Source: Pseudomonadota bacterium (GTDB lineage Bacteria; Pseudomonadota; Gammaproteobacteria; Burkholderiales; Burkholderiaceae_C). Taken from it: 64,000 bases of DNA. The notes under the pieces are model-generated. The model was not told the DNA's origin. It worked only from the letters and a program-made list of their open reading frames with translations, and ran no database searches. The number at the start of each line of letters is the position of its first letter. Position 1 is the first letter of the stretch. The stretch spans positions 2,456 through 66,455 of the forward strand of contig JAFEDY010000008.1 of NCBI GenBank assembly GCA_018241405.1. Reading direction: 5' to 3'. Both the position numbers and the translations under genes were made by a program. Below are positions 53,483-62,915 of the stretch, one piece after another.

Positions 53483-54664
53483 TCATTGCCAGGCATCGGC
53501 AACCCTTCGGAACAATTGCAACTGCCCCTGCGTCGTCGCATCCCACGAGAAGGTATGCGCAAAGGCACGCGTCTGTTGTCTCGAGGGCATTTGGCTATGC
53601 AGGTGCTGCCAGGCGGCCGCCAGGGCCTGCGCGTCGCGGCTGGCCATGAGCGTGCCGGCGGCCGGGCTGCTCACCACCTCGGGCGTGCCGCAAATATTGG
53701 TCGCCACCACCGGCGTGCCGCAGGCCATGGCCTCCAGCAGCACGTTGGCCCAGCCCTCTCGGCTGCTGCACAGAACGAGCGCATCTGCGGCGCTGTACCA
53801 CCATTTCAGATCCGCCTGGGGCACCACGCCAGCCCAGCGCACGCGTTCGGCCACGCCAAGGCGCTGTGCCAGGGCCTTCAGGGCCCCCTCTTCCGGGCCG
53901 GCGCCTGCAATCAACAGCGTCACCCCGGGAAGCTGCGTCAGCGACTCTATGGCGATATGGTGGCCCTTGAGCTCAACCAGGTTCCCGACAGAGAGCAGGT
54001 ACTGCCCCTGAACCGGCAGACCCAGTCGCTGGCGGGCTTCTGTGCGATCCTCGGGCACGAAGCGCTCCAGATCCACCCCGTTGCGCAGGGTGTTGAGCTT
54101 GGAGCGGTCGGCCCCCAGTTCCGCCAGCCGATCCATGAGCGCCTGGCTGACGCCGATCGAGGCGCCAGCCTGCGCCGCAGCCCGCAGGATCAGCTTGCGC
54201 GGAAAGGCGTACTGCGTGATGAGGTTCAGGTCGGAGCCGCGCGCCGTCACCACAAAGGGCTTGTGCAGCCACCTGGCCAGCAGTGACGCGGCCACGCCGT
54301 CGGGGTAGAAGTAGTGGGCATCGATGAGGTCAAAATCGAACCCCTGCCGCTGCAACCGGCGGATGGTGGGCAGCGCCCCCAGTGCCATGGCATAGGGGGC
54401 GATGTGCATGCCCACCTTGGGCGGCAGCAGGTAGCGTGGATGGTGCACCTCCACGCCGTTTCGCAGCTCTTGGCGTGGCGTGGCGGCAAAGCGCGCGTAG
54501 GCACCGAAGCGCGGGGACTTGGAGGGAAACCACGGCACGGGCGCCACCACCTTGGCCTGCACCTCGCCGGTCTTGAGCAGCTCACGCAGGCGCGTCTCCA
54601 CGAAGATGCCGTGGATGGGGCGTACCACGCTTGGGTAGAGGGTCGAGAACAGAAGAATCTTCAC
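53483..54664 (-). CDS. family 4 glycosyltransferase
   Basis: A 393-residue GT-B fold retaining glycosyltransferase. The N-terminal acceptor domain starts KILLFSTLYPSVVRPIHGIFVE. The C-terminal donor domain has GNLVELKGHHIAIE, the E-x7-E-type site in CSSREGWANVLLEAMACGTPVVATNI and a PEVV tail. It is preferred to start at GTG 54664, which has AAGGGA 6 bases upstream, rather than at an earlier GTG (54685). It lies 32 bases after wecC in the minus-strand operon. Confidence 0.9.
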   Translation of the reverse strand: MKILLFSTLYPSVVRPIHGIFVETRLRELLKTGEVQAKVVAPVPWFPSKSPRFGAYARFAATPRQELRNGVEVHHPRYLLPPKVGMHIAPYAMALGALPTIRRLQRQGFDFDLIDAHYFYPDGVAASLLARWLHKPFVVTARGSDLNLITQYAFPRKLILRAAAQAGASIGVSQALMDRLAELGADRSKLNTLRNGVDLERFVPEDRTEARQRLGLPVQGQYLLSVGNLVELKGHHIAIESLTQLPGVTLLIAGAGPEEGALKALAQRLGVAERVRWAGVVPQADLKWWYSAADALVLCSSREGWANVLLEAMACGTPVVATNICGTPEVVSSPAAGTLMASRDAQALAAAWQHLHSQMPSRQQTRAFAHTFSWDATTQGQLQLFRRVADAWQ

Positions 54665-54696
54665 CGGCGTCCCTTGATACAGCACCAGGCAGCGGC

Positions 54697-55917
54697 TCAG
54701 CGCAATACGCCCTTGGTATCGATGACCACCTTGTCCTTGATGACCTGTGGGTCGATGTCCTTGAACTCGTCGTGATCGACCAGCAGCAGCAGAATGTCGG
54801 CCTCCTTGATGACGCTTTTCAGGTCATACAAGGGGAAGGGCGCCTTTTCCTTGTGCACATTGGGGTCGCAGGCCATGATTTTGCCGATGCCCAGTTGGTG
54901 CAGGTGCGCGACGATGTCTATGGATGGCGATTCGCGCATGTCGTCGATATTCGCCTTGAAGGTCAAGCCCAGACAGCCGATCACGGGCTCATGAAAGCGC
55001 GCGGCCTTGGCCTTGACCTTGGCGATCACCCAGTCGGGCTTGGCGTCGTTGACCTCACGCGCCGTGCGGATCAGGCGTGCCTCGTCAGGCGCGCTGGCCA
55101 CGATGAACCACGGATCTACCGCAATGCAGTGCCCGCCCACGCCCGGCCCGGGCTGGAGGATGTTCACGCGCGGATGGCGATTGGCCAGGGCAATGGTCTC
55201 CCAGACGTTGATGCCCAGATGGTCGCAGACCAGGGACAACTCGTTGGCGAAGGCAATGTTGACGTCGCGAAACGAGTTCTCTACCAGTTTGGACATTTCC
55301 GCCGTGCGGCTGTCGGTTTCCAGAATGGCGCCGTTGCAGAAGGTCTTGTAGAGCGCCTTGGCCTTGGCCACTGCGGCCTTGGTGGTGCCGCCGATGATGC
55401 GGTCGTTGTCCACCAGCTCACGCAGGATCTGCCCCGGCAATACGCGCTCGGGACAATGCGCGGTGTGGATCTTGCCGTCCAGTTCGGGGCGCATGGCAAC
55501 AATGATTTCCTGCACGCGCTCCGTCGTGCCCACGGGAGAGGTGGATTCGAGGATGACCAGGTTGTCCTCGCGCAGATACGGTGCGATGACGCGCGTGGCG
55601 GCCTCCACATAGGCCAGGTCGGGGGCCTTGGGGTTGCCATCCACCTCCTTGAAGGGCGTGGGCACGGCCAGGATGAAGGTATCGCCCTCCTCCGGTGTCA
55701 GCGATGCCTTGAGGTTGCCGCTGTTGACCGCGGACTTCACCAGGATGTCGAGGTCGGGCTCGACGATGTGGATACGGCCGGAATTGATGGTGTCAACGGC
55801 CTGGGCGTTGACGTCCACGCCCAGCACCTGGTGGCCCTTGGTTGCCAGCATGGAGGCCGTGGGCAGGCCGATGTAGCCCAGGCCCATCACAATGATTTTC
55901 TGAAACTCACGCGCCAT
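54697..55917 (-). CDS. wecC: UDP-N-acetyl-D-mannosamine dehydrogenase
   Basis: A 406-residue nucleotide-sugar dehydrogenase that oxidises UDP-ManNAc to UDP-ManNAcA. Visible are the Rossmann motif [15 protein letters not shown] near 10-25, [28 protein letters not shown], and the catalytic Cys264 in [14 protein letters not shown]. The phrase [10 protein letters not shown] is typical of WecC. It overlaps the wecB end by 11 bases. Together with wecB it forms the UDP-ManNAcA branch, separate from the TviBC branch at 43.7-46.1 kb. Confidence 0.95.
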   Translation of the reverse strand: MAREFQKIIVMGLGYIGLPTASMLATKGHQVLGVDVNAQAVDTINSGRIHIVEPDLDILVKSAVNSGNLKASLTPEEGDTFILAVPTPFKEVDGNPKAPDLAYVEAATRVIAPYLREDNLVILESTSPVGTTERVQEIIVAMRPELDGKIHTAHCPERVLPGQILRELVDNDRIIGGTTKAAVAKAKALYKTFCNGAILETDSRTAEMSKLVENSFRDVNIAFANELSLVCDHLGINVWETIALANRHPRVNILQPGPGVGGHCIAVDPWFIVASAPDEARLIRTAREVNDAKPDWVIAKVKAKAARFHEPVIGCLGLTFKANIDDMRESPSIDIVAHLHQLGIGKIMACDPNVHKEKAPFPLYDLKSVIKEADILLLLVDHDEFKDIDPQVIKDKVVIDTKGVLR

Positions 55918-57058
55918 GGAGGCCCTCGTTTTTCATATTCAACAGGGTATTGATGATCCGCTGAACCGCCTTGCCATCGCCATAGGGATTGTGCGCCTGC
56001 GCCATGGCCGCATAGGCCTGCGGTTCGGCCAGCAGGCGCGTGGCTTCATGCAGCAGCTTTTTCCGGTCGGTACCCACCAGGCGCACGGTGCCCGCCTCCA
56101 CGGCCTCGGGCCGCTCGGTAGTGTCGCGCATGACGAGTACCGGCTTGCCTAGCGAAGGAGCCTCTTCCTGGACACCGCCCGAATCGGTGATGATCAGGTG
56201 CGACCGGTCCATCAGATACACAAAGGGCAGATAGTCCACGGGGTCGATCAGGTGCACGTTGCCCAGTTGGCGCGCGGCCAGGATGTCACGCACCGGCTGG
56301 CGCACGTTGGGGTTCAGATGCACCGGGTAGAGCACGTCCACATCGGGATGGGCGCAGGCAATGTCTGCCAAGGCATGGCAGATGTTCTGAAAGCCTTCGC
56401 CAAAATTTTCGCGGCGATGGCCGGTGACGAGGATGAGCCGGCGGTCTGGGTTGAGGAAAGAAAACTCTTCATCCAGCCGTTGGCGCAGCACTGCATCGGC
56501 CCGCAGCTTGTCAACGACGACCAGCAAGGCATCAATCACGGTATTGCCGGTGACGTGGATGCAATTCTTGGGCACCCCCTCGCGAACGAGGTTGGCCCTG
56601 GCCGCCGCGGTCGGGGCAAAGTGGATGTCGGCCACCGCGCCCGTGATGCGGCGATTCATTTCCTCGGGGAAGGGAGCCCATTTGTTGCCCGTACGCAAGC
56701 CTGCCTCCACATGCCCGACCTTGGCGCGCACGTAGTAGGCGGCCAGGCTGGCGGCGAGGGTGGTGGAAGTGTCGCCATGCACCAGCACCAGGTCGGGCTG
56801 CTCGGCGGCCAGCACGGGCTTCAAGCCCGTAAGGATGTTGGACGTGATGTCGAACAGATCCTGCCCCGGCTTCATGACGTTCAGGTCATGCTCGGGCTCG
56901 ATGTCGAACAGCCGCAGCACCTGATCGAGCATTTCGCGGTGCTGGGCGGTCACGCAGACAACCGTCTGAATGGCGGACGCCGCCTGCTGCAAGGCCTTGA
57001 CCAGGGGCGCCATCTTGATGGCCTCGGGACGGGTGCCAAACACCAGCATGACTTTCAT
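55907..57058 (-). CDS. wecB: UDP-N-acetylglucosamine 2-epimerase (non-hydrolysing)
   Basis: A 383-residue enzyme converting UDP-GlcNAc to UDP-ManNAc. Signatures are [17 protein letters not shown] at the N-terminus, [39 protein letters not shown] (split across the standard motif), [11 protein letters not shown] and [28 protein letters not shown]. It is fully intact. The ATG overlaps the TGA of the preceding glycosyltransferase gene (ATGA), and its end overlaps wecC. Confidence 0.96.
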   Translation of the reverse strand: MKVMLVFGTRPEAIKMAPLVKALQQAASAIQTVVCVTAQHREMLDQVLRLFDIEPEHDLNVMKPGQDLFDITSNILTGLKPVLAAEQPDLVLVHGDTSTTLAASLAAYYVRAKVGHVEAGLRTGNKWAPFPEEMNRRITGAVADIHFAPTAAARANLVREGVPKNCIHVTGNTVIDALLVVVDKLRADAVLRQRLDEEFSFLNPDRRLILVTGHRRENFGEGFQNICHALADIACAHPDVDVLYPVHLNPNVRQPVRDILAARQLGNVHLIDPVDYLPFVYLMDRSHLIITDSGGVQEEAPSLGKPVLVMRDTTERPEAVEAGTVRLVGTDRKKLLHEATRLLAEPQAYAAMAQAHNPYGDGKAVQRIINTLLNMKNEGLHGA

Positions 57059-58272
57059 GAACGCGCCTCCGATCGGGTGATGCGTTCGTAAACGGGCTTG
57101 TAGTTGGCCACGCTGTTGCGCCAGTTGCGCACGGACTCGACAAAGGCCCGTCCATTCGCCTTGAGTTCAGGCCATATCTGCGGACGCGCCAGCAGGTCGA
57201 GCACCGCCTGCGTCAGCGCATGCTGGTCATCGGCCTTGAAGAGCACGCCGGTCTTCATGTGTTCGACCAGCTCACGATGACCGCCCACGGCAGATGCGAC
57301 GAACAGCTTGTGCTGCGCCATGGCTTCCAGCGGCTTGAGCGGCGTGACCAGTTCGGTCAGCCGCATGGAATGGCGCGGATAGGCGAGCACGTCGATGAGG
57401 TCGTAGTAGCGGTTGACCTCCTTGTGCGGCACGCGGCCGGAGAACACCACCTGGCCGTTCAGCCCCAGGCGCGCGACCTGCTCGCGCAGGCGCGCCTCTT
57501 CGGGCCCGCCGCCCACGAGCAGCAGGGCAACGGCAGGGTTGGCCCGCAGGATCGCCGGCAGGGAGTCGATCAACAGGTCCAGCCCCTCGTAGGCATAGAA
57601 GGAGCCCACGAAGCCCAGCACCACTTTGCCTTCCAGCGCCAGCGAGCGCTTGAGCGCCGCATCGGGCGCCTGCGACGCCTGGAAGGCGTGGGTGTCCACG
57701 GCATTGGGAATCACCGTCACCTTGGCGGGGTCGATGCCGCGCTCGGCGATATCCGAGCGCAGGCCCTCGCATATGGTGAACACATGGTCTGCCCTGCGGA
57801 TGGCCCGCGTTTCCAGGGCGCGGGTCAGGCGGTAGCGCGCACTGCCCTCGTGCGTGGTGCCATGGTCCACCGCTGCGTCCTCCCAGAAGGCGCGGATCTC
57901 GTACACCACGGGGATACCCAGCTCGCGCCCCACGCGTATCGCGGGCAGCGCATTGAGCACGGGCGAATGGGCGTGGATGATGTCTGGCCGGACCTCTTGC
58001 CCCACTTCGCGCAGCCTGCGGGTCAGTTGCGCCATGAGTTGCCACTGACCGGCCAGAGGCACATTGGAAAAGGCGCTATCGACGGCGGGTGTGCGGTAGA
58101 AGCTGAGGTCTTCAATGGTCTGCAGGGCCTCGTCGGTGGGCCCTTGCTTGGGCGATGTGAGATGGAATGTCTCCCAGCCCAGGGCGCGCTGCTCGCGTAG
58201 CAAGGCCGCCGTGCGAAAGGTGTAACCGCTGTGCAGCGGTATGGAGTGATCTAGAACGTGAAGAATTCGCAT
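57055..58272 (-). CDS. XrtA/PEP-CTERM system glycosyltransferase (TIGR04063-type)
   Basis: A 405-residue GT4-type enzyme starting [23 protein letters not shown], a signature opening of the third XrtA glycosyltransferase family. It has [39 protein letters not shown] and the donor-domain segments [16 protein letters not shown] and [15 protein letters not shown]. The start at 58272 is preferred to a much longer frame that runs into the upstream gene. It lies 13 bases after the TIGR03088-type gene. Confidence 0.92.
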   Translation of the reverse strand: MRILHVLDHSIPLHSGYTFRTAALLREQRALGWETFHLTSPKQGPTDEALQTIEDLSFYRTPAVDSAFSNVPLAGQWQLMAQLTRRLREVGQEVRPDIIHAHSPVLNALPAIRVGRELGIPVVYEIRAFWEDAAVDHGTTHEGSARYRLTRALETRAIRRADHVFTICEGLRSDIAERGIDPAKVTVIPNAVDTHAFQASQAPDAALKRSLALEGKVVLGFVGSFYAYEGLDLLIDSLPAILRANPAVALLLVGGGPEEARLREQVARLGLNGQVVFSGRVPHKEVNRYYDLIDVLAYPRHSMRLTELVTPLKPLEAMAQHKLFVASAVGGHRELVEHMKTGVLFKADDQHALTQAVLDLLARPQIWPELKANGRAFVESVRNWRNSVANYKPVYERITRSEARS

Positions 58273-58285
58273 AGCTGGGCGCGGT

Positions 58286-59431
58286 TCAGGCCGACTCCTT
58301 GCGGTCGAACAGTTGTTGGTATTGCCGCACCATGGTGTCAATGGCGAAGCTGCGCAGCGCGCATTCGCGGCCGGCCTGGCCCTGGCGGGCGGCCGCTTCG
58401 CGCTCGTCGAAGGCGCGCACGATGGCGGAGGCCAGCGCCTGCTCGTCATCCGGCGGCACCAGGTGGCCGGTGATGCCATCCTGTACCAGGTCGGGCGTGC
58501 CACCGACGGCGGTGGCCACCACGGGCAGGCCACTGGCCATGGCCTCCTGTAGCGTGCACGAAGTGCCCTCGGCCTGCGAGGGCAGCACGAACAGGTCGAG
58601 CGAGCGCAGCACCTCGGGTACGTCGTCACGGGGGCCTGGCAGCCAGGCCAGGTCGCCCATGCGGGCGTCGGCCAGCACGCGCTCCACCTCGGCACGCAGC
58701 GGGCCTTCGCCCACGATGACCAGGCGCGCAGTGGCACACATGGCGGGGTTGTCTTGCAGGGCACGCACGAAGGCGCGCGCCAGCAGGGGCTGGTTCTTCA
58801 CGGTCTGCAGACGGCCCACCGTGCCCACCAGCCAGTGGCTGCCGGGTTCAAAGGGGCAGCCCGGCGCCGCGTGGCGTGTTCCCTGTGGCGGCGCAAAGGT
58901 GTCGGTGTCCACGCCGTTGGCGATGAGGCTGCGCCGCAGCGCCGGCACGCCCACGGCACGGCCAAGGTAGTCATACAGATCGCGCGAAACGGCCACGTAG
59001 TGGCTCACGAAGGGCCGGTACAGGCGACGCAGGCGTTGGTAGCGCGGGTTTCGGCCCTGGGGGTCATGCGCATCCCAGCCATGCTCGGCGTGCACGCGCA
59101 GTGGCACGCGTGCCAGCCACGCCAGCGGCACGACCTCCAGCGCTGCCAGGTTGCAGGTATGCAGCACCTGGGGCCGCAGCTCGCGCAGCAGGCGGTACAG
59201 GCACGGGTACATGGGCACGGCGTGGCCGGGCGGCTTGTTCAATGCAATGACACGCACGTTGGGGCGGACGATGCGCTGGCGGAAGTCGCTCACGGTGCTC
59301 AGCGCCAGCACCACATGCTCGAATCGAGCGGGCGGCAGGCGATTGATGAGTTGCACGATGACATTCTCCAGCCCGCCTATGCCGAAACTGTGGACGACGT
59401 GCATGACGCGAATCCGATCCGCCTCAGCCAT
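58286..59431 (-). CDS. XrtA/PEP-CTERM system glycosyltransferase (TIGR03088-type)
   Basis: A 381-residue GT4-type enzyme. It opens RVMHVVHSFGIGGLENVIVQLINRL and carries HAEHGWDAHDPQGRNPRYQRLRR, both typical of the XrtA-linked family. The donor domain has GTVGRLQTVKNQPLL and LPSQAEGTSCTLQEAMASGLPVVAT. It overlaps the amidotransferase gene end by 8 bases, which indicates translational coupling. It presumably adds one residue of the exopolysaccharide repeat. Confidence 0.93.
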   Translation of the reverse strand: MAEADRIRVMHVVHSFGIGGLENVIVQLINRLPPARFEHVVLALSTVSDFRQRIVRPNVRVIALNKPPGHAVPMYPCLYRLLRELRPQVLHTCNLAALEVVPLAWLARVPLRVHAEHGWDAHDPQGRNPRYQRLRRLYRPFVSHYVAVSRDLYDYLGRAVGVPALRRSLIANGVDTDTFAPPQGTRHAAPGCPFEPGSHWLVGTVGRLQTVKNQPLLARAFVRALQDNPAMCATARLVIVGEGPLRAEVERVLADARMGDLAWLPGPRDDVPEVLRSLDLFVLPSQAEGTSCTLQEAMASGLPVVATAVGGTPDLVQDGITGHLVPPDDEQALASAIVRAFDEREAAARQGQAGRECALRSFAIDTMVRQYQQLFDRKESA

Positions 59432-61334
59432 GAGGAACTGCCCCCTCGTTCAAGCGCAGGAAGGCCTCGAACATGAGCAGCATCCACAGCGCCGTAGCGT
59501 GGTCGCGCAGGCCGCTGTTGTGTTCGTCAACCAGGCGGCGCACGGTGACGGCGTTGAAGTAGCCGCAGTCACGTAGGCGCTCGCCCAGCAAGGCCTGGCG
59601 CACACGGTCTTTCAGCGGGCCGCGCAACCAGGTTGCCATGGGCACCGAGAAGCCCATCTTGGGCCGGTACAACAGGTCGTGCGGCAGCAGGGGCTCGTAG
59701 GCCTGCTTGAATATGGCCTTGCCCTGGCCCGCGCGGATCTTGAGGTCGCTGGGCAGGGTGGCCAGCCACTCCACCAGCAGGTGGTCCATGAGAGGTTCGC
59801 GCACCTCCAGCGAATGGGCCATGCTGGCGCGATCGACCTTGGTGTTGATGTCGCCCACCAGCCAGGTCTTGTAGTCCAGGTACTGGATCAGGGCCAACGG
59901 GTCTTCGGTCTGGGCCTGCGCCGCATGTTGGCGAAACACCTCAAGGGCGCCATAGCCCCCCAGGCTGCGTTGGAAGGCGGGTGCAAACAGCGCGCGGCGA
60001 GCGTCATCACGCAGTTGGGACATGCTGTGGCAGTAGGCCTGCACGCTGTCCATGGCCAGTGCCTGGAAGGTGGTCTTGGCGCGCAGCGAACGCGGCGCCC
60101 AGTCGGCCTTGGGATACCAGCGCCCCAGCGGACCGAACATGCCGCGGCGCAGCGCCAGGGGCAGGCGCCCGCGCACGGCTTCCTCGCCAAGGTGCATGCG
60201 GTAGCGCCGGTAGCCGCCCAGGCTCTCGTCGCCGCCGTCACCCGATAACGCCACGGTGACATGCTGGCGCGCCATCTGGCAGACGCGATACGTGGGAATG
60301 GCCGAGCTGTCGGCAAAGGGCTCGTCGTAGAGCCAGGCCAGCGTGTCGATGAGGTCGAAATCGTCGCTCTTGACGACGTCCAGCCTGTGATCGGTTTGGT
60401 ATCGATCGGCCACCTGCCGGGCAAAGCTGGTTTCATCGAAACGTGGATCGTCGAAACCTATGGAACAGGTGTGCACCGGCGTGCTGGACAGACCCGCCAT
60501 GGTGGCCACTACGGCGCTGGAATCCACGCCGCCCGACAGGAAGGCGCCCAGCGGCACGTCGGCAATCATGCGCAGGCGCACCGACTCGCGCAGGCGCTCA
60601 CGCAGCTCGGCCTGGGCGTCTTGTGCGCTGATGGGGTTGTCGTTGGTGAAGCGCACATCCCAGTAGGGCTGCGGCACCGGCCTGCCCGCGTCGCCGCGGC
60701 GCAGCGTGAGCGTGTGGGCGGCCGGCAGCTTGTGCGCGTTGCGGTAGATGCAGCGCGGATCGGGGACATAGCCGAAGGAGAAGTAGTCCTCAACGGCCAG
60801 CGGGTCGATGTCGCGCACGAATCCCGGGTGCGCCGTGAGCACCTTGAGTTCGGAGCCAAAGATGAAGCTGCCGTCTGGCAGCCACGCATAGTGCATGGGC
60901 TTAACGCCCATGCGGTCGCGCGCCAGGAACAGGGTCTGGCGCTTGCGGTCCCACAGGGCAAAGGCAAACATGCCCCTGAGCCTGTGCACGCAGGCCTCGC
61001 CCCAGGCGGCCCAGGCCTGCACAATTACCTCGGTATCGCTGCGCGTCCTGAAAGGGTGGCCCAGGGCCTTGAGCTCCTGCATCAGCTCGCGGTAGTTGTA
61101 GATCTCGCCATTGAAGACGATGCCTATGCTGCCGTCGGCACTGAACAGCGGCTGCGTGCCCGTAGCCAGGTCGATGACCGACAGGCGACGATGCCCCAGG
61201 GCCAGGCCGGGCTCCAGATAGACTTCGTTCTCGTCAGGGCCTCGGTGGGACTGGATGTTGCTGATGCGCGAGATCAGGTCGCGTGAAAGGGAGTTTGTGC
61301 CCCGCGTGTCAAAAATGCCGGAGATGCCGCACAT
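59424..61334 (-). CDS. asparagine-synthetase-like amidotransferase, exosortase A system-associated
   Basis: A 636-residue class II amidotransferase. The N-terminal glutaminase domain (1-210) has Cys2 as nucleophile (MCGISGIFD), RGPDENEVY and FNGEIYNYRELMQEL. The C-terminal synthetase domain (about 230-600) has the PP-loop AFLSGGVDSSAVVATMA and ALSGDGGDESLGGYRRY. Rather than making free Asn, the XrtA-linked family probably amidates a carboxyl group such as a sugar uronate; with WecC and TviB products available this fits. It lies 2 bases after xrtA. Confidence 0.95.
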   Translation of the reverse strand: MCGISGIFDTRGTNSLSRDLISRISNIQSHRGPDENEVYLEPGLALGHRRLSVIDLATGTQPLFSADGSIGIVFNGEIYNYRELMQELKALGHPFRTRSDTEVIVQAWAAWGEACVHRLRGMFAFALWDRKRQTLFLARDRMGVKPMHYAWLPDGSFIFGSELKVLTAHPGFVRDIDPLAVEDYFSFGYVPDPRCIYRNAHKLPAAHTLTLRRGDAGRPVPQPYWDVRFTNDNPISAQDAQAELRERLRESVRLRMIADVPLGAFLSGGVDSSAVVATMAGLSSTPVHTCSIGFDDPRFDETSFARQVADRYQTDHRLDVVKSDDFDLIDTLAWLYDEPFADSSAIPTYRVCQMARQHVTVALSGDGGDESLGGYRRYRMHLGEEAVRGRLPLALRRGMFGPLGRWYPKADWAPRSLRAKTTFQALAMDSVQAYCHSMSQLRDDARRALFAPAFQRSLGGYGALEVFRQHAAQAQTEDPLALIQYLDYKTWLVGDINTKVDRASMAHSLEVREPLMDHLLVEWLATLPSDLKIRAGQGKAIFKQAYEPLLPHDLLYRPKMGFSVPMATWLRGPLKDRVRQALLGERLRDCGYFNAVTVRRLVDEHNSGLRDHATALWMLLMFEAFLRLNEGAVPHG

Positions 61335-61336
61335 GC

Positions 61337-62905
61337 TCAGTCGCGCCCTCGGGTTTGTCGCAGCGCATGCACCAGCGCGCCACCCTGGCTGTTCAGATAG
61401 GACTGCAGGAGGGCGGAAGCGTCTGCCTGGGTCGTATTGAAGTCCGACAGGGGGGTGTAGATCACGATATTGGCGCCATCATCGCCCCAGCCGCTGATGC
61501 GCCCCAGGGCGCCCTGAATCTTGCCGGCGTAGTCGCTGGCGGTGAAGGCGCCATGGACCCAGTAGAAGCGCCAGACCAGCAGGCGCTCGCCCGCGCCGGC
61601 CATACCACGCGCATGCTCACGTATCACGGCGCTTTCCACACGCAGGGGCTGGCCTTGCATCTGTGCATCGGCGGAACCACCGGCCACGCGCGCCCAGACC
61701 GGGTCCATGCTGTGCACCAGCACATTTTCGGAGCTGACCAGCTTGCGCTCGTAGTCTTGCTGGCGGTAGTAGCTCACGTGCAAGCCCACCGGCCTGCCTT
61801 GGGCATCGGCGAGGCCCATGTGCAGCTCGGCCGAGGCGTTCTGAAAGGCGGGCGCCCATGTGCTTGGCGGTGTGGCAGTTGCGTGCCATGGCGCCTGGGC
61901 AACGGGTCTGGCCAGTTGCACCGGCGTCGTCGTCGCGCCCAGGTGCATAAGGGCCAGCACGGCGTGTGGTGTCAGCACCACCAGCAGTGCCAACAACAGG
62001 CCAAACCACCGCCAATGATTGGGACGGCTTGGTTCAACCGGGCAGCCAGACGAGGGGGCCTTGGGCGGGGGCGCCGGGTCCACCCAGCGCGCGCCGATGA
62101 GAAACATGATGCCGATGACCAGCCCGAAGAAAAGCCAACCGTAGATCAGATGGTCCACGCCGGTGGCGATGGTGTTGCCAGAAAGATGCCCCAGCAGCAC
62201 GATCAGGTATGCACGCAGCCAGTTGGCCACCAATGGCACCAGGATGGCCACACCGATGAACACCACGCGCTTGTGCATGCTCTGGTAGCTGAGATAGGCA
62301 AACAGGCAGCCCACGGTCACCGAGGCGATAAGGTAGCGAATGCCGCTGCAGGCCTCGACGACGGACCAGGTGCCTGACGGGATGACGAATTGCTGGCCCT
62401 CCCGGTACACCGGGATACCGCTCCAACGCAGCGCCAGCACGGTGAAGTCGGCCGTCCACACCATCAGGCGCGGCATCAGAAAGTCGCCGATGGGCACGGC
62501 AAAAAACAGAAACGCCAGCGGAAACGCCAAGGCCCTGGCGACACGCCAGCCCAGCACCGCGGGCACAGACAGCACAATGAGCGTTACAAGAGCGAGCTGG
62601 GTCGCCGCGTTCACGGAAACCAGATCGCCTGCCAGCCAAAGCGCCCCCGCGCCCACCATGAGCAGCCACGCCATCCGCCCTGGACTTGGAGCCATGGATG
62701 CAAGGACTGCACGCTGGCGCCACACCAGCCACAGTGAAATGATGGGCACCACGAAACCATGTGCATAGGTGTCGGATCGCGCCCAGATCATCGCCATGCC
62801 CAGGGCCGAATGCCAATATGCAGCAAGGATCGCCACCTGCAACAACACCAACGCGGCCAGCGGGCGGCGCCAGTGGGCGGCCATGGGTTGGATAAGGCCT
62901 GTCAT
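61337..62905 (-). CDS. xrtA: exosortase A with fused EpsI domain
   Basis: A 522-residue membrane protein. The exosortase part (1-275) has about eight helices and the transpeptidase-like triad Cys186 in VVEACSGIRYL, Arg231 in ANWLRAYLIVLLGH and His252 in GVDHLIYGWLFF. The EpsI domain (about 300-522) follows after one more helix near 293-318, with LHVSYYRQQDYERKLVSSEN and VWRFYWVHGAF. Exosortase A cleaves PEP-CTERM tails of secreted proteins, the two at 35.7-37.5 kb being likely substrates. ATG 62905 has GAGGCAG upstream; earlier in-frame ATG codons overlap the previous gene. Confidence 0.95.
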   Translation of the reverse strand: MTGLIQPMAAHWRRPLAALVLLQVAILAAYWHSALGMAMIWARSDTYAHGFVVPIISLWLVWRQRAVLASMAPSPGRMAWLLMVGAGALWLAGDLVSVNAATQLALVTLIVLSVPAVLGWRVARALAFPLAFLFFAVPIGDFLMPRLMVWTADFTVLALRWSGIPVYREGQQFVIPSGTWSVVEACSGIRYLIASVTVGCLFAYLSYQSMHKRVVFIGVAILVPLVANWLRAYLIVLLGHLSGNTIATGVDHLIYGWLFFGLVIGIMFLIGARWVDPAPPPKAPSSGCPVEPSRPNHWRWFGLLLALLVVLTPHAVLALMHLGATTTPVQLARPVAQAPWHATATPPSTWAPAFQNASAELHMGLADAQGRPVGLHVSYYRQQDYERKLVSSENVLVHSMDPVWARVAGGSADAQMQGQPLRVESAVIREHARGMAGAGERLLVWRFYWVHGAFTASDYAGKIQGALGRISGWGDDGANIVIYTPLSDFNTTQADASALLQSYLNSQGGALVHALRQTRGRD

Positions 62906-62915
62906 GTATTCTGCC

